The notes: a model not told the origin generated them from the sequence alone. Shown: positions 18,934-28,028, counted from the first letter of the stretch. The stretch: 64,000 nt of DNA from JAHDDH01 sp963922775 (GCA_963922775.1 CAWUJG010000002.1:13147-77146), one strand, 5' to 3'. Made by a program: numbers and translations.

Positions 18934-21624
18934 TTGTACAAAAAGAAAATTAAAGTAGGCATATTTCTTGGAGGAAGATCAAGAGAAAAAGAAATTTCTT
19001 TTGCAGGAGGTAGAACAGTATATGATAATTTAGATAAAAATATTTTTGAACCTATACCTATATTTATAGACAGTATAGGTAACTTTATTTTACTCCATTG
19101 GCAGTATTTATACCAAGGCACTATCCGTGATTTTTATCCAACACCAACAGAAAAGGAAAAATATTCTGTATATGTTAATGCATTAAACTCTCAATACGTT
19201 AATATAGAAGCTATTATAAAAAAAGTAGGTAAAAAAATTACACCAGAACAGTTTTCCAGCTACTTTGATACTGCCTTTTTAGTGCTGCATGGTAAGTATG
19301 GGGAAGATGGTACAATACAGGCCATGTTAGAATGGTATCAGATTCCCTACACAGGTGTTGGTATTTTGGGATCTTCATTAGGTATCAACAAAAAAATACA
19401 AAATGAATGGATGAAAAAAAACCATTTTTGTGTAACTAAAAAGTGGTTTCTATATGAAGAAGAATGGCATACTACTTCTGATTATCAGCAGCTTTTGTCT
19501 GATATTATAGAAAAAATAGGTTTACCATTTATTGTAAAAAGTAACACACAAGGGTCATCTATTGGTATATCGGTTATACATACAAGATGTTTGAATACTT
19601 TTATACAAGCAGTAGAAAAAAGTTTTTTTTACTATAAACTGAAACCTTTAGTCTGGCAAGAATATACTGAAGATGAAAAAAAAGAATGGGTTCAATCCTT
19701 ATTAGATCCTAGAAAAAGTATAGGTTTCCCGGTATATACACAAAAAAAAATTATTTATCATCCTGAAGAACTCATCGTTTATCTTAACTATTATTGTAAT
19801 CATAACCAGGATCCTATTATATTAAAAAGTATTTATAAAGAAAGTGAAGTATTGTGTGAAACTTATTTAGCTGGTAGAGAATTTTCTTGTATAGTTATTA
19901 CAGATAATAAGGGGTATCCTATAGCCCTTCCTCCTACTGAAATTATACAGGAAAATATTTTTTTTGACTATCGTGCAAAGTATATGCCTGGGTTAGTCCG
20001 TAAGCAAACACCTATGCGCATAGACTATACTACTATACAAAATATACGAGAAATATGCGTGTCATTATTCCGTACTTTACACTTTAATGTATGGGCAAGA
20101 ATAGATGGTATAGTAACTGATAATAAGTGTATATACCTTATAGATCCTAATACTACATCAGGTATGATGCCTTCTTCATTTTTATTTCATCAAGCGGCAC
20201 ATATTGGCTTAAACCCTACAGCATTTCTTAACTTAATTATTTATAATTCACTAAAAACAAGAAAAAAAGAGTATATTTATCAAAAGAAGATTCCTCAACT
20301 TATAAAAAGAATTGATAGTCATATACAGTGCAGTCAAACAGATGATATAAAAAAAATAAAAGTAGGTATATTAATAGGGGGATTTTCTGCTGAAAAGCAC
20401 ATTTCGCTAGAAAGTGGACGTAATGTATATCAGAAATTAGCTTCTTCTACAAAATATATTCCTATACCTATATTATTATCAGGATCTGAAAAAGAGCATC
20501 AGCTTTTTATACTCCCTATACATTTACTACTCAAAGATCATGCAGATGATATACACCAGCAAGTACAAGCACAAAATCAAAAAAATAGTGAAAAAAGTAT
20601 ATTATCAGCAATACAGCAAGAAGCCAAAAGTATTACACAAAAGTATACAGCCCACTTTATAGAACGGCCTCAAAGAATTACTTATAAACAATTGAAATAT
20701 TGGGTACAGTTTATGTTTATTGCTTTGCATGGCAGGCCAGGTGAAGATGGTACTATACAGCAAATATTATCTAAAGAAAATATACCTTATAATGGATCTG
20801 ATCAAGCAACTTCTTTTATATGTATGGATAAGTATAAAACTAATCAGCTATTAAAAACTCAAGGTATAAAAGTGGCAGAACAGCTATGTATAGAAAAAAA
20901 ACAATGGAAAAAAGATGGACAAAAATGTATATCAAAAATTGAAAAAAAATTTTCTTATCCATACATTGTAAAACCTATTGATGAGGGGTGCAGTGCAGGT
21001 GTAATATGTATTAATACACAAGAACAGTTAATTACTTATATAAAATCTACCTTTGAGCTTCCAAAAATAGATGCTAAAACCTATAGGTCAATACTTCACA
21101 TGCCAGAAAATACGTATTTACCTTGTAAAAAAAGCATTTTAATAGAAGAAATGATTACAAAAGGAAAAGCTCAAAATTTGCTAGAAATAACTGGTGGGTT
21201 ATTAACCCCTATAAAAACGGATGACAAAAAAAGTATAACATATGAAATATTACCTCCTTCAGAAACTTTGGCTAACCATACTATTCTTTCTTTAGAAGAA
21301 AAGTTTTTAGCAGGAGAAGGACAAAATATTACTCCGGCTCGTTTTCATACAAATAAAACTATTAATAAAAAGATACAAGTGCAAGTGCAGCAAACATTTA
21401 AAAGAGTAGCTCAGATACTTAACATACAAGGGTATGCCCGTATAGATGCTTTTGTAAAAATAAATACAGCAGAAGATGTAGATATTTTTATTATAGAAGT
21501 AAATACTTTACCTGCCCTTACACCTGCTACGTGTATATTTCATCAGTGTGCTTTACAGGGTTATAAGCCTTATGAATTTCTTGATAAAATTATTCAGTAT
21601 GGTTTGAAACACAAAAAAAGATAA
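18934..21624 (+). CDS. ddl: Tandem D-alanine--D-alanine ligase (two fused Ddl/ATP-grasp domains)
   Basis: Makes the D-Ala-D-Ala dipeptide of peptidoglycan. One 896-residue frame holds two full ligases; ordinary Ddl is about 300-370 residues. Domain 1 (about 5-440): GGRSREKEIS, HGKYGEDG 119-126, KSNTQGSSIG 202-211, GREFSC 314-319, ARIDG 388-392, IDPNTTSGM 403-411. Domain 2 (about 474-893): GGFSAEKHIS, HGRPGEDG 599-606, KPIDEGCSAG 680-689, ARIDA 835-839, EVNTLPAL 855-862. In domain 1 the usual metal-ligand Glu of E-x-N is Asp (DPN); in domain 2 the serine loop GSS reads GCS. Both keep most catalytic residues, so either or both may work. The start is TTG 18934. Confidence 0.9.
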   Translation: MYKKKIKVGIFLGGRSREKEISFAGGRTVYDNLDKNIFEPIPIFIDSIGNFILLHWQYLYQGTIRDFYPTPTEKEKYSVYVNALNSQYVNIEAIIKKVGKKITPEQFSSYFDTAFLVLHGKYGEDGTIQAMLEWYQIPYTGVGILGSSLGINKKIQNEWMKKNHFCVTKKWFLYEEEWHTTSDYQQLLSDIIEKIGLPFIVKSNTQGSSIGISVIHTRCLNTFIQAVEKSFFYYKLKPLVWQEYTEDEKKEWVQSLLDPRKSIGFPVYTQKKIIYHPEELIVYLNYYCNHNQDPIILKSIYKESEVLCETYLAGREFSCIVITDNKGYPIALPPTEIIQENIFFDYRAKYMPGLVRKQTPMRIDYTTIQNIREICVSLFRTLHFNVWARIDGIVTDNKCIYLIDPNTTSGMMPSSFLFHQAAHIGLNPTAFLNLIIYNSLKTRKKEYIYQKKIPQLIKRIDSHIQCSQTDDIKKIKVGILIGGFSAEKHISLESGRNVYQKLASSTKYIPIPILLSGSEKEHQLFILPIHLLLKDHADDIHQQVQAQNQKNSEKSILSAIQQEAKSITQKYTAHFIERPQRITYKQLKYWVQFMFIALHGRPGEDGTIQQILSKENIPYNGSDQATSFICMDKYKTNQLLKTQGIKVAEQLCIEKKQWKKDGQKCISKIEKKFSYPYIVKPIDEGCSAGVICINTQEQLITYIKSTFELPKIDAKTYRSILHMPENTYLPCKKSILIEEMITKGKAQNLLEITGGLLTPIKTDDKKSITYEILPPSETLANHTILSLEEKFLAGEGQNITPARFHTNKTINKKIQVQVQQTFKRVAQILNIQGYARIDAFVKINTAEDVDIFIIEVNTLPALTPATCIFHQCALQGYKPYEFLDKIIQYGLKHKKR

Positions 21625-21702
21625 GGTGTTTATATGGTGGTTGATAAAAAAATAATTATGTTTATTGACAATAATCAAAAATATGTTTATTTTTTAGCAA
21701 AA

Positions 21703-23181
21703 TTAGCCTATATAAAACCAATCTAAAGTATTTTTAGCATCGTTAAATGCAATATGGTGATGCTTGAATTTTTCTCTTAGCCTATTAACCAAAGCATAGT
21801 TTTTGTTTTTTTTTGCCTCTTGGTAGCAAGATAATATTACAGGCATTAAATTCTCTATTTGCTTAGCAGATTTCTGTGTATATAATCCTAGAATATTTTT
21901 TAGGTAAGTACAATATGTTGTATATAATTCTTTTATAACATGTTCCTGTACATCACTTAATGCTATTTTTTGATTTTTTATATCATTTATAATTTTTAAT
22001 AATTCAAATAAGTAAGCAATTACTTGAGGTGTATTCAAATCATCATTCATAGCTTTTGCACATTTTTGGCTTAAATCCTTTACTTTATCAGCTAGTGCAG
22101 TCTGGTTTTCCGTTGTTGCTTGTTCTACCCTATGCATTGTTTGTTTTATCTTTTGAAGATACTGGTATCCATTATATAATTTGTAATACGCTTTTTGGGA
22201 TGCTTGTAAAGCAGTTAAAGAGAAATTAAGTGTGCTTCTATAATGTGCTTGTAAAATAAACATACGAATAGCCATAGGTGTTAATGCAGTATTAATAAGA
22301 TCTTTAATAGTATAATAATTATTTAAAGATTTGCTCATTTTTTTTTTATCTACCATAATCATATTATTATGAATCCAATACTTTGCAGGTATTATATTCT
22401 CTGTACACATAGATTGGGCTATTTCACATTCATGATGAGGAAATAAAAGATCCATACCCCCACCATGAATATCGAATTGTTTTCCTAAATATTTTTTGCT
22501 CATAGCTGTACATTCTACATGCCATCCTGGATATCCCTTTCCCCACGGAGAAGACCATTGCATGATGTGCTTTTGAGGTGCTTTTTTCCATAAAGCAAAA
22601 TCATAGGCATATTTTTTTTCTTTCTGCTTGTTTAATGTACGTGTTGTTTGTAGTAAATCTTCTAATACCCTTCCAGATAGTTTTCCATAAAAAAATTTTT
22701 TATGATACTTTAATACATCAAAATATACAGATCCATTTTTGATATACCCATATCCATTTTGGATTATATTTTGTATTGTATCAATTTGTTCTATAATATG
22801 ACCACTGGCTTGTGGTTCTATGGTAGGGGGTAATACATTAAGCTTAGCCATATCTTCCTGGTAGCTGTGGGTAAAATATTGGGCTAAAGCCATAGGTTCT
22901 TGAGCATTTTTTTGAGCAGCAAGTATTATTTTATCTTTACCCTCATCACTATCTCTTTCTAAATGGCCTACATCAGTTATATTTCTTATATATTTTACAT
23001 CATATTTTAAGTGTTTTAGATAACGGAAAATAATATCAAAAGTAATAGCACTTCTAGCATGTCCTAAATGTGCAGGGCCATATACAGTAGGTCCACATAA
23101 ATACATGCTTACATATGGAGGATGAATAGGATCAAAATTTTTTTTCTCTCTTGAAAAAGAATCATATAGACATAAAGACAT
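21703..23181 (-). CDS. cysS: Cysteinyl-tRNA synthetase
   Basis: Charges tRNA-Cys. The 492 residues carry the nucleotide-binding HLGH at 38-41, KMSKS at 281-285, and candidate zinc ligands C29, C224, H249 and C252. The helical anticodon-binding domain follows. It lies convergent to the Ddl gene (78 bp apart) and divergent from the ubiquitin protease gene (64 bp between start codons). Confidence 0.96.
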   Translation of the reverse strand: MSLCLYDSFSREKKNFDPIHPPYVSMYLCGPTVYGPAHLGHARSAITFDIIFRYLKHLKYDVKYIRNITDVGHLERDSDEGKDKIILAAQKNAQEPMALAQYFTHSYQEDMAKLNVLPPTIEPQASGHIIEQIDTIQNIIQNGYGYIKNGSVYFDVLKYHKKFFYGKLSGRVLEDLLQTTRTLNKQKEKKYAYDFALWKKAPQKHIMQWSSPWGKGYPGWHVECTAMSKKYLGKQFDIHGGGMDLLFPHHECEIAQSMCTENIIPAKYWIHNNMIMVDKKKMSKSLNNYYTIKDLINTALTPMAIRMFILQAHYRSTLNFSLTALQASQKAYYKLYNGYQYLQKIKQTMHRVEQATTENQTALADKVKDLSQKCAKAMNDDLNTPQVIAYLFELLKIINDIKNQKIALSDVQEHVIKELYTTYCTYLKNILGLYTQKSAKQIENLMPVILSCYQEAKKNKNYALVNRLREKFKHHHIAFNDAKNTLDWFYIG

Positions 23182-23245
23182 GTACGATTTGCGTTTATAT
23201 TAATATTATGTTATCTTATTTTTTTTATTTTCAAAAATAAATTCA

Positions 23246-24190
23246 ATGTATAAAATACAAAAAATATTTTTTTTAGGCATTATAAGTCTTATGATAGTGA
23301 ATTCTTTTGGATGTAGTAAGTCTAATACAAAAAGAAAAACTGTTTTTGAACAAAGCCCTCCTTCTGGTATTCCAAATATAGGCAATACATGCTATCTAGC
23401 ATCTGCTATGCAGTGTATAGCTAATCATAAAGATTATAGAAATATGTTTGTGAATCCTTCAGAAGATAATAAGGATATATCAGAAAAAGGAAAAATATTA
23501 ATAGAAAAAATAAGCAAAAATGAAAAAATAGAAAAAGAAGATGTACAATCATTTAAGGATGCATGTACAAGTATAAAATTATTTAAAATCTTTGAAGGTT
23601 CATCACAGCAAGACAGTGATGAATTTTTAATGAAACTATGTCAGGTATTTAATTTTAATAATAGAATAGAAATAAGAGAAGAAAAATATGATAAGAAAAG
23701 TTTCTTGTTAGGGAAAAATAACAAAGTAGGTTGTGATAAAATACGACTAAATTTAGCTGCACTAAGCTCTCGAGATCTGGGAGGGATGGTAAAGGAATTA
23801 TATACAAAAAAATATGAAAGAATTATTTCAGGAAGTTCTCCTATTGATATCATAACAAAACTAGTATCTTGTAAAAATTTATTGCCTATTCAAATTAATA
23901 GAGGAGATATATATGGAAAAAAAGATCAATGTAATATTGCCATTCCTTATAAGTTTGGTATTTCTAAAGAATGCTTTGAGGGTTCTAGTTTAAAATCTCT
24001 TTTATTTGAATTAAAATCTGTAATTGTACATTATGGATCTACTTACAATTCAGGTCATTATGTAGCCTATGTAAAAAAAGGTAGCCAGTGGTATCTTTGT
24101 AATGACTCAACAGTGACACAGGTTTCAGATGATGATGTAAAAGAAGATATAGGAAAAAATGGCTATGTCTTTTTTTATGAAAAAAAATAA
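23246..24190 (+). CDS. Ubiquitin-specific protease (peptidase C19/USP) with lipoprotein-like signal
   Basis: Cys protease of eukaryotic USP type, which removes ubiquitin from host proteins. In 314 residues: Cys box GIPNIGNTCYLAS (catalytic Cys 49), QQDSDEF at 121-127, and the His box SGHYVAY (His 271) with W-x-x-x-ND (Asp 287) and a terminal YVFFY strand. The N-terminus has a hydrophobic stretch (7-19) ending SFGC at 23, suggesting export and possibly lipid attachment. The catalytic domain is compact, without the finger cysteines of large USPs. Such proteases are known from Amoebophilus and Cardinium and point to transfer from a eukaryote. Divergent from cysS. Confidence 0.88.
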   Translation: MYKIQKIFFLGIISLMIVNSFGCSKSNTKRKTVFEQSPPSGIPNIGNTCYLASAMQCIANHKDYRNMFVNPSEDNKDISEKGKILIEKISKNEKIEKEDVQSFKDACTSIKLFKIFEGSSQQDSDEFLMKLCQVFNFNNRIEIREEKYDKKSFLLGKNNKVGCDKIRLNLAALSSRDLGGMVKELYTKKYERIISGSSPIDIITKLVSCKNLLPIQINRGDIYGKKDQCNIAIPYKFGISKECFEGSSLKSLLFELKSVIVHYGSTYNSGHYVAYVKKGSQWYLCNDSTVTQVSDDDVKEDIGKNGYVFFYEKK

Positions 24191-24319
24191 TGCTAAAATA
24201 GACTTTTATAATATTTTGGGGTTAAAAGTATTTGACCAAATGCAAGCTAGCTAAATGTTAAGCAAGTTTTTTAATGATTTACGGTGCTATAATTTTTTTT
24301 TAGTAAAAAATTTAACAAA

Positions 24320-24350
24320 TTTATTTTTAGTAATAATCGTACTACTTTTG
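24320..24350 (+). promoter_or_regulatory. Candidate Bacteroidetes-type promoter for pgk
   Basis: TTTA at 24320-24323, a 19-base spacer and TACTTTTG at 24343-24350 match the -33/-7 arrangement TTTG-N19-21-TAnnTTTG, with one mismatch in the -33 element. It lies 25 bases before the pgk start codon, in a 185 bp intergenic gap that shows nothing else. Confidence 0.5.
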
Positions 24351-24375
24351 TATAAAAAAAATTACAAAAAATATT

Positions 24376-25569
24376 ATGCTAAAAATACATGACTATAATT
24401 TTAAAAAAAAAAGGGTATTGTTAAGAGCTGATCTTAATGTACCCTTAAATCATAATCTTCAAGTAGCTGATACGCATCGTATAGAAGCTATTAAGCCTAC
24501 TGTAGAAAAAATACTTCAAGATAGAGGTTCTATAATATTAATGTCACATTTAGGTAGGCCTGGAGGATGTTATGTTTCTCGCTATTCTCTAAGGCATATA
24601 CTTCCTACCCTAAAAAAAATTTTAGGAACAGAAATATTATTTGCCCGAGACTGTATTGGTTCTATTACAGAAGCCCAAGTAGCAAGGCTTAATCCTGGAG
24701 AAATATTGTTGCTAGAAAATCTCCGATTTTATTCTGGAGAACAAAAAAGAGATGTAGAATTTGCCCAATCTCTAGCTGCATTAGGTGATATATATGTTAA
24801 TGAGGCCTTTGGTGTATTACATCGTAATGATAGTTCCATAACATTAGTACCCAAATATTTTGATGTAAAAATGGTAGGTTATTTAGTAGAAAAAGAAGTA
24901 AAAAATATTCAAAGATTTTTGAATTACAATACCTCACCTGTATCCGCATTAATAGGGGGTGCTAAAGTGTCTGATAAACTAATATTGTTGGAAGCTCTAT
25001 TAGACTTTGTTGACTATATTGTCATAGGTGGAGCTATGGCTTATACCTTTATACATGCTTCAGGTGGTTATACTGGTGCATCTCTTGTTGAAAAAGGTTA
25101 TATTAACGATGCAAAAAATTTTTTGTACAAAGCCAAAGCACGTGGAGTATCTATTACCTTACCATCCGATTCAATAGTAGCCAATAAAATTGCTATGAAT
25201 GCAAAAACAACCTTAGTATCTAGCTATAAAATACCTGAAGAATGGATAGGTGTAGATATAGGTATGCATGCCATAAAAGCTTTTCAAGAAACAATATGTA
25301 AAGCACAAACTATATTATGGAATGGACCTATGGGTGTGTGTGAAATACCTGAATTTAGCTTGGGTACACAAGCTCTAGTAAAAAAAATGGCTGAACATGC
25401 TTTACAGTATGGTGTGCTAAGCCTTGTAGGAGGAGGAGAAACAGGTGCTATTTTTCGAAAATTAGGTCTAGAAGATACGCTATCCCATCTCTCTACTGGG
25501 GGGGGGGCAATGTTGAAATATATCGAAAAAAATACACTGGTAGGGCTACAAGCCCTTAACGTTATGTAA
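24376..25569 (+). CDS. pgk: Phosphoglycerate kinase
   Basis: Glycolytic ATP-forming step converting 1,3-bisphosphoglycerate to 3-phosphoglycerate. The 397 residues include LRADLNVPL at about 16-24, the Arg-rich HLGRP loop, GGAKVSDKL mid-protein and the C-terminal nucleotide site. The conserved GGGD[TS] motif reads GGGET, a conservative Asp-to-Glu change at a residue near Mg-ATP. The Gly-rich codons near the end form a run of ten G. It is followed 66 bp later by rplC, so it may share the ribosomal transcript. Confidence 0.95.
   Translation: MLKIHDYNFKKKRVLLRADLNVPLNHNLQVADTHRIEAIKPTVEKILQDRGSIILMSHLGRPGGCYVSRYSLRHILPTLKKILGTEILFARDCIGSITEAQVARLNPGEILLLENLRFYSGEQKRDVEFAQSLAALGDIYVNEAFGVLHRNDSSITLVPKYFDVKMVGYLVEKEVKNIQRFLNYNTSPVSALIGGAKVSDKLILLEALLDFVDYIVIGGAMAYTFIHASGGYTGASLVEKGYINDAKNFLYKAKARGVSITLPSDSIVANKIAMNAKTTLVSSYKIPEEWIGVDIGMHAIKAFQETICKAQTILWNGPMGVCEIPEFSLGTQALVKKMAEHALQYGVLSLVGGGETGAIFRKLGLEDTLSHLSTGGGAMLKYIEKNTLVGLQALNVM
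25498..25507 (+). repeat. G10 homopolymer inside pgk
   Basis: Ten consecutive G encode Gly-Gly-Gly-Ala of the pgk C-terminal motif STGGGAM. In this AT-rich sequence Gly codons are mostly GGT or GGA, so an unbroken GGG-GGG-GGG-G run stands out and is a likely slippage site. Confidence 0.95.
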
Positions 25570-25635
25570 TAGTATTAGCCATTATGCTTGTGTAAATGAA
25601 AATAATTTTATAAATTTATGCTTTAATATTTTAAA

Positions 25636-26259
25636 ATGACTGGCATTATAGGAAAAAAAATAGGTATGACCACTGTATATGATGAAGATAAAAAGCAGCT
25701 TCCATGTACAGTAGTGTCCATATCTCCTAACGTAATTACACAAATAAAAACAGAAACATCAGATGGATATAATGCTGTACAGTTAGGATATCAAGAAAAA
25801 AAAACAAAACTTACTACTAAGCCCTTATTGGGTCACTTTAAAAAAGCTAATGTAGTACCGCAGGCTAAAATTGTTGAATTCAGAGATTTTGGTTATTCAT
25901 CACCCAGCTTAGGAAAAAGTATATCTGCCCAAGATATTTTTGAAGAAGGAGAATATGTAGATGCCATAGGGTTTTCTAAAGGTAAAGGCTTCCAGGGAGT
26001 AGTCAAAAGACATGGGTTTAGTGGTGTAGGAGGTCAGACACACGGTCAACACAATCGAGAGCGTGCACCTGGTTCTATTGGTGGTTGTTCCTATCCTGCT
26101 CGTGTATTTAAAAATATGCGTATGGCAGGTCAAACAGGTAATAAGAGAGTAGTAATTACTAATTTAAAAATTATTAAAATGATACCATCAGAGCATATGC
26201 TTTTGTTAAAGGGTGCAGTACCTGGGCCAAAAAATGCATATATTATTCTAAAAAAATAA
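25636..26259 (+). CDS. rplC: 50S ribosomal protein L3 (uL3)
   Basis: Primary 23S-binding protein near the peptidyl-transferase centre. The 207 residues show the MTGIIGKKIGMT start and the HGQHNRERAPGSIGG loop that reaches into the ribosome core. First gene of the S10-type cluster here. rpsJ, which normally precedes it, is missing and pgk takes that place. Confidence 0.97.
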   Translation: MTGIIGKKIGMTTVYDEDKKQLPCTVVSISPNVITQIKTETSDGYNAVQLGYQEKKTKLTTKPLLGHFKKANVVPQAKIVEFRDFGYSSPSLGKSISAQDIFEEGEYVDAIGFSKGKGFQGVVKRHGFSGVGGQTHGQHNRERAPGSIGGCSYPARVFKNMRMAGQTGNKRVVITNLKIIKMIPSEHMLLLKGAVPGPKNAYIILKK

Positions 26260-26261
26260 CT

Positions 26262-26891
26262 ATGGAACTAGAAGTATTTAAAATATCTGGAGAGTCTACG
26301 CAAAAAAAAGCAGTACTTTCTGACCAAATTTTTGTCATAGCACCTCATGAACATGCTGTATATTTAGATGTAAAATTAATTTTAGCCAACAAAAGACAGG
26401 GTACACATAAAGCTAAAGAGCGTAATGAAATTAAAGGATCAACAAAAAAGATAAAAAAACAGAAAGGTACAGGTACAGCAAGGGCAGGAAGTATAAAATC
26501 GCCTTTATTTAGGGGTGGAGGTTGTATTTTTGGCCCAAGGGTAAATAACAATCATGGATTTAAGATTAATAAAAAAGTAAAAAAATTAGCTAAAAAATCT
26601 GTGCTTAGCGATAAAATAAAAAAAAATAACATCCAAATTTTAGAAGATATAAAGCTTGATACCCACAAAACAAAAGCCTGTATGCAGATATTTAAGCAAC
26701 TTGATTGTTTAAATAAAAAAACACTCTTTGTAACCTGCAATACAGATAAAAATTTTCTATTATCAAGTAGGAATATACAGAATGTAAAACTATTGCATGT
26801 GAATCAAATAAATACATATGACTTGTTAAATGCAGAAAAAATTTTTTTTTGTACACAGTCTGTTAATATACTCAATAAAAATTTAGTTTAG
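26262..26891 (+). CDS. rplD: 50S ribosomal protein L4 (uL4)
   Basis: 23S-binding protein lining the exit tunnel. The 209 residues contain the extended loop with GTGTARAGSIKSPLFRGGG, the tunnel-constriction segment. Only two bases separate it from rplC and from rplW. In some bacteria L4 represses its own operon; no leader structure can be examined here because rpsJ and its leader are absent. Confidence 0.96.
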   Translation: MELEVFKISGESTQKKAVLSDQIFVIAPHEHAVYLDVKLILANKRQGTHKAKERNEIKGSTKKIKKQKGTGTARAGSIKSPLFRGGGCIFGPRVNNNHGFKINKKVKKLAKKSVLSDKIKKNNIQILEDIKLDTHKTKACMQIFKQLDCLNKKTLFVTCNTDKNFLLSSRNIQNVKLLHVNQINTYDLLNAEKIFFCTQSVNILNKNLV

Positions 26892-26893
26892 CC

Positions 26894-27175
26894 ATGACAG
26901 TACTGCAAAAGCCACTTATTACAGAAAAAGCATCTAAAAATAATGACAAGGGTGTCTATTGCTTTTTGGCAAATCAGCATGCAAAAAAAATAGTCATAAA
27001 AAAAGAAATAGAATCTCTTTATAATGTAAAAGTAATAAGCATTAATACTATGATCTATCCTATAAAAAGAATGCAGCGTTATACAAAAAAGGGCATTGTT
27101 AACAGTAAAAAATCAGGCTATAAAAAAGCAATAGTAACCTTAAAGCAAGGCGATGTCATAGATTTTTATAATTAA
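26894..27175 (+). CDS. rplW: 50S ribosomal protein L23 (uL23)
   Basis: Protein at the tunnel exit that docks trigger factor and SRP. The 93 residues start MTVLQKPLITEKAS, the family signature, and end with GYKKAIVTLKQGDVIDFY. It is two bases after rplD and 28 bases before rplB. Confidence 0.96.
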   Translation: MTVLQKPLITEKASKNNDKGVYCFLANQHAKKIVIKKEIESLYNVKVISINTMIYPIKRMQRYTKKGIVNSKKSGYKKAIVTLKQGDVIDFYN

Positions 27176-27203
27176 ATTATCTGCAATTATAAATTATTAC
27201 CTT

Positions 27204-28028
27204 ATGCCACTTAAAAAAATTAAGCCAACTACACCTGGACAAAGATTTAGAATAGCGCCAAACTTTGATGCTATTACACAGAAAGCATCTGAAAAAAAGT
27301 TACTCGTCACTATGAAAAAAAGTGGGGGAAGAAATAATAGTGGTAGAATAACTATTTCCCATAGAGGAGGAGGACATAAAAAAAAAATACGTGTAATCGA
27401 TTTTCAGAGGTCAAAAAAAGATGTTTCAGCAACTGTTCGTGGTATAGAATATGATCCTAATCGTAGTGCACATATTGCATTGTTATATTATACTGATGGC
27501 CAAAAAAGCTATATTTTAGCTCCAGAAAGTCTTAGTGTAGGAGATAGTGTTGTTGCAGGAGAAAAAGTATTGCCAGAAACAGGAAATGCAATGCCCATGA
27601 AAAATATGCCTTTAGGTACTTATATTCATAATATAGAGCTAACCCCTGGTAAGGGAGGTGCATTAGCTCGTAGTGCAGGTACTAGAGTGCAGTTAGTAGC
27701 TAAAGATGGAAAATATGTTACTATAAAGCTCCCTTCAGGAGAAATGAGAATGGTTCTTGGCAGCTGTATGGCTACTGTAGGGGTACTTTCCAATAGTGAA
27801 CATATGAATATATGTTTGGGAAAAGCCGGAAGAAATAGATGGTTGGGTAGAAAGCCTAGGGTGAGAGGTGTTGCTATGAATCCTGTTGACCATCCTATGG
27901 GTGGTGGAGAAGGAAAAGCATCAGGTGGTCATCCAAGATCATTCAAAGGATTGTATGCTAAAGGAAAAAAGACAGCAAACAATAAAAAATATGCTAAAAA
28001 ATTAATTATCAGTAAAAGAAAAAAATAA
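27204..28028 (+). CDS. rplB: 50S ribosomal protein L2 (uL2)
   Basis: Core 50S protein needed for subunit joining and peptidyl transfer. The 274 residues include RGGGHKKKIRVIDF and the functional VAMNPVDHPMGGGEG loop with the conserved His. The stop overlaps the rpsS start by one base (TAATG). Confidence 0.97.
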   Translation: MPLKKIKPTTPGQRFRIAPNFDAITQKASEKKLLVTMKKSGGRNNSGRITISHRGGGHKKKIRVIDFQRSKKDVSATVRGIEYDPNRSAHIALLYYTDGQKSYILAPESLSVGDSVVAGEKVLPETGNAMPMKNMPLGTYIHNIELTPGKGGALARSAGTRVQLVAKDGKYVTIKLPSGEMRMVLGSCMATVGVLSNSEHMNICLGKAGRNRWLGRKPRVRGVAMNPVDHPMGGGEGKASGGHPRSFKGLYAKGKKTANNKKYAKKLIISKRKK

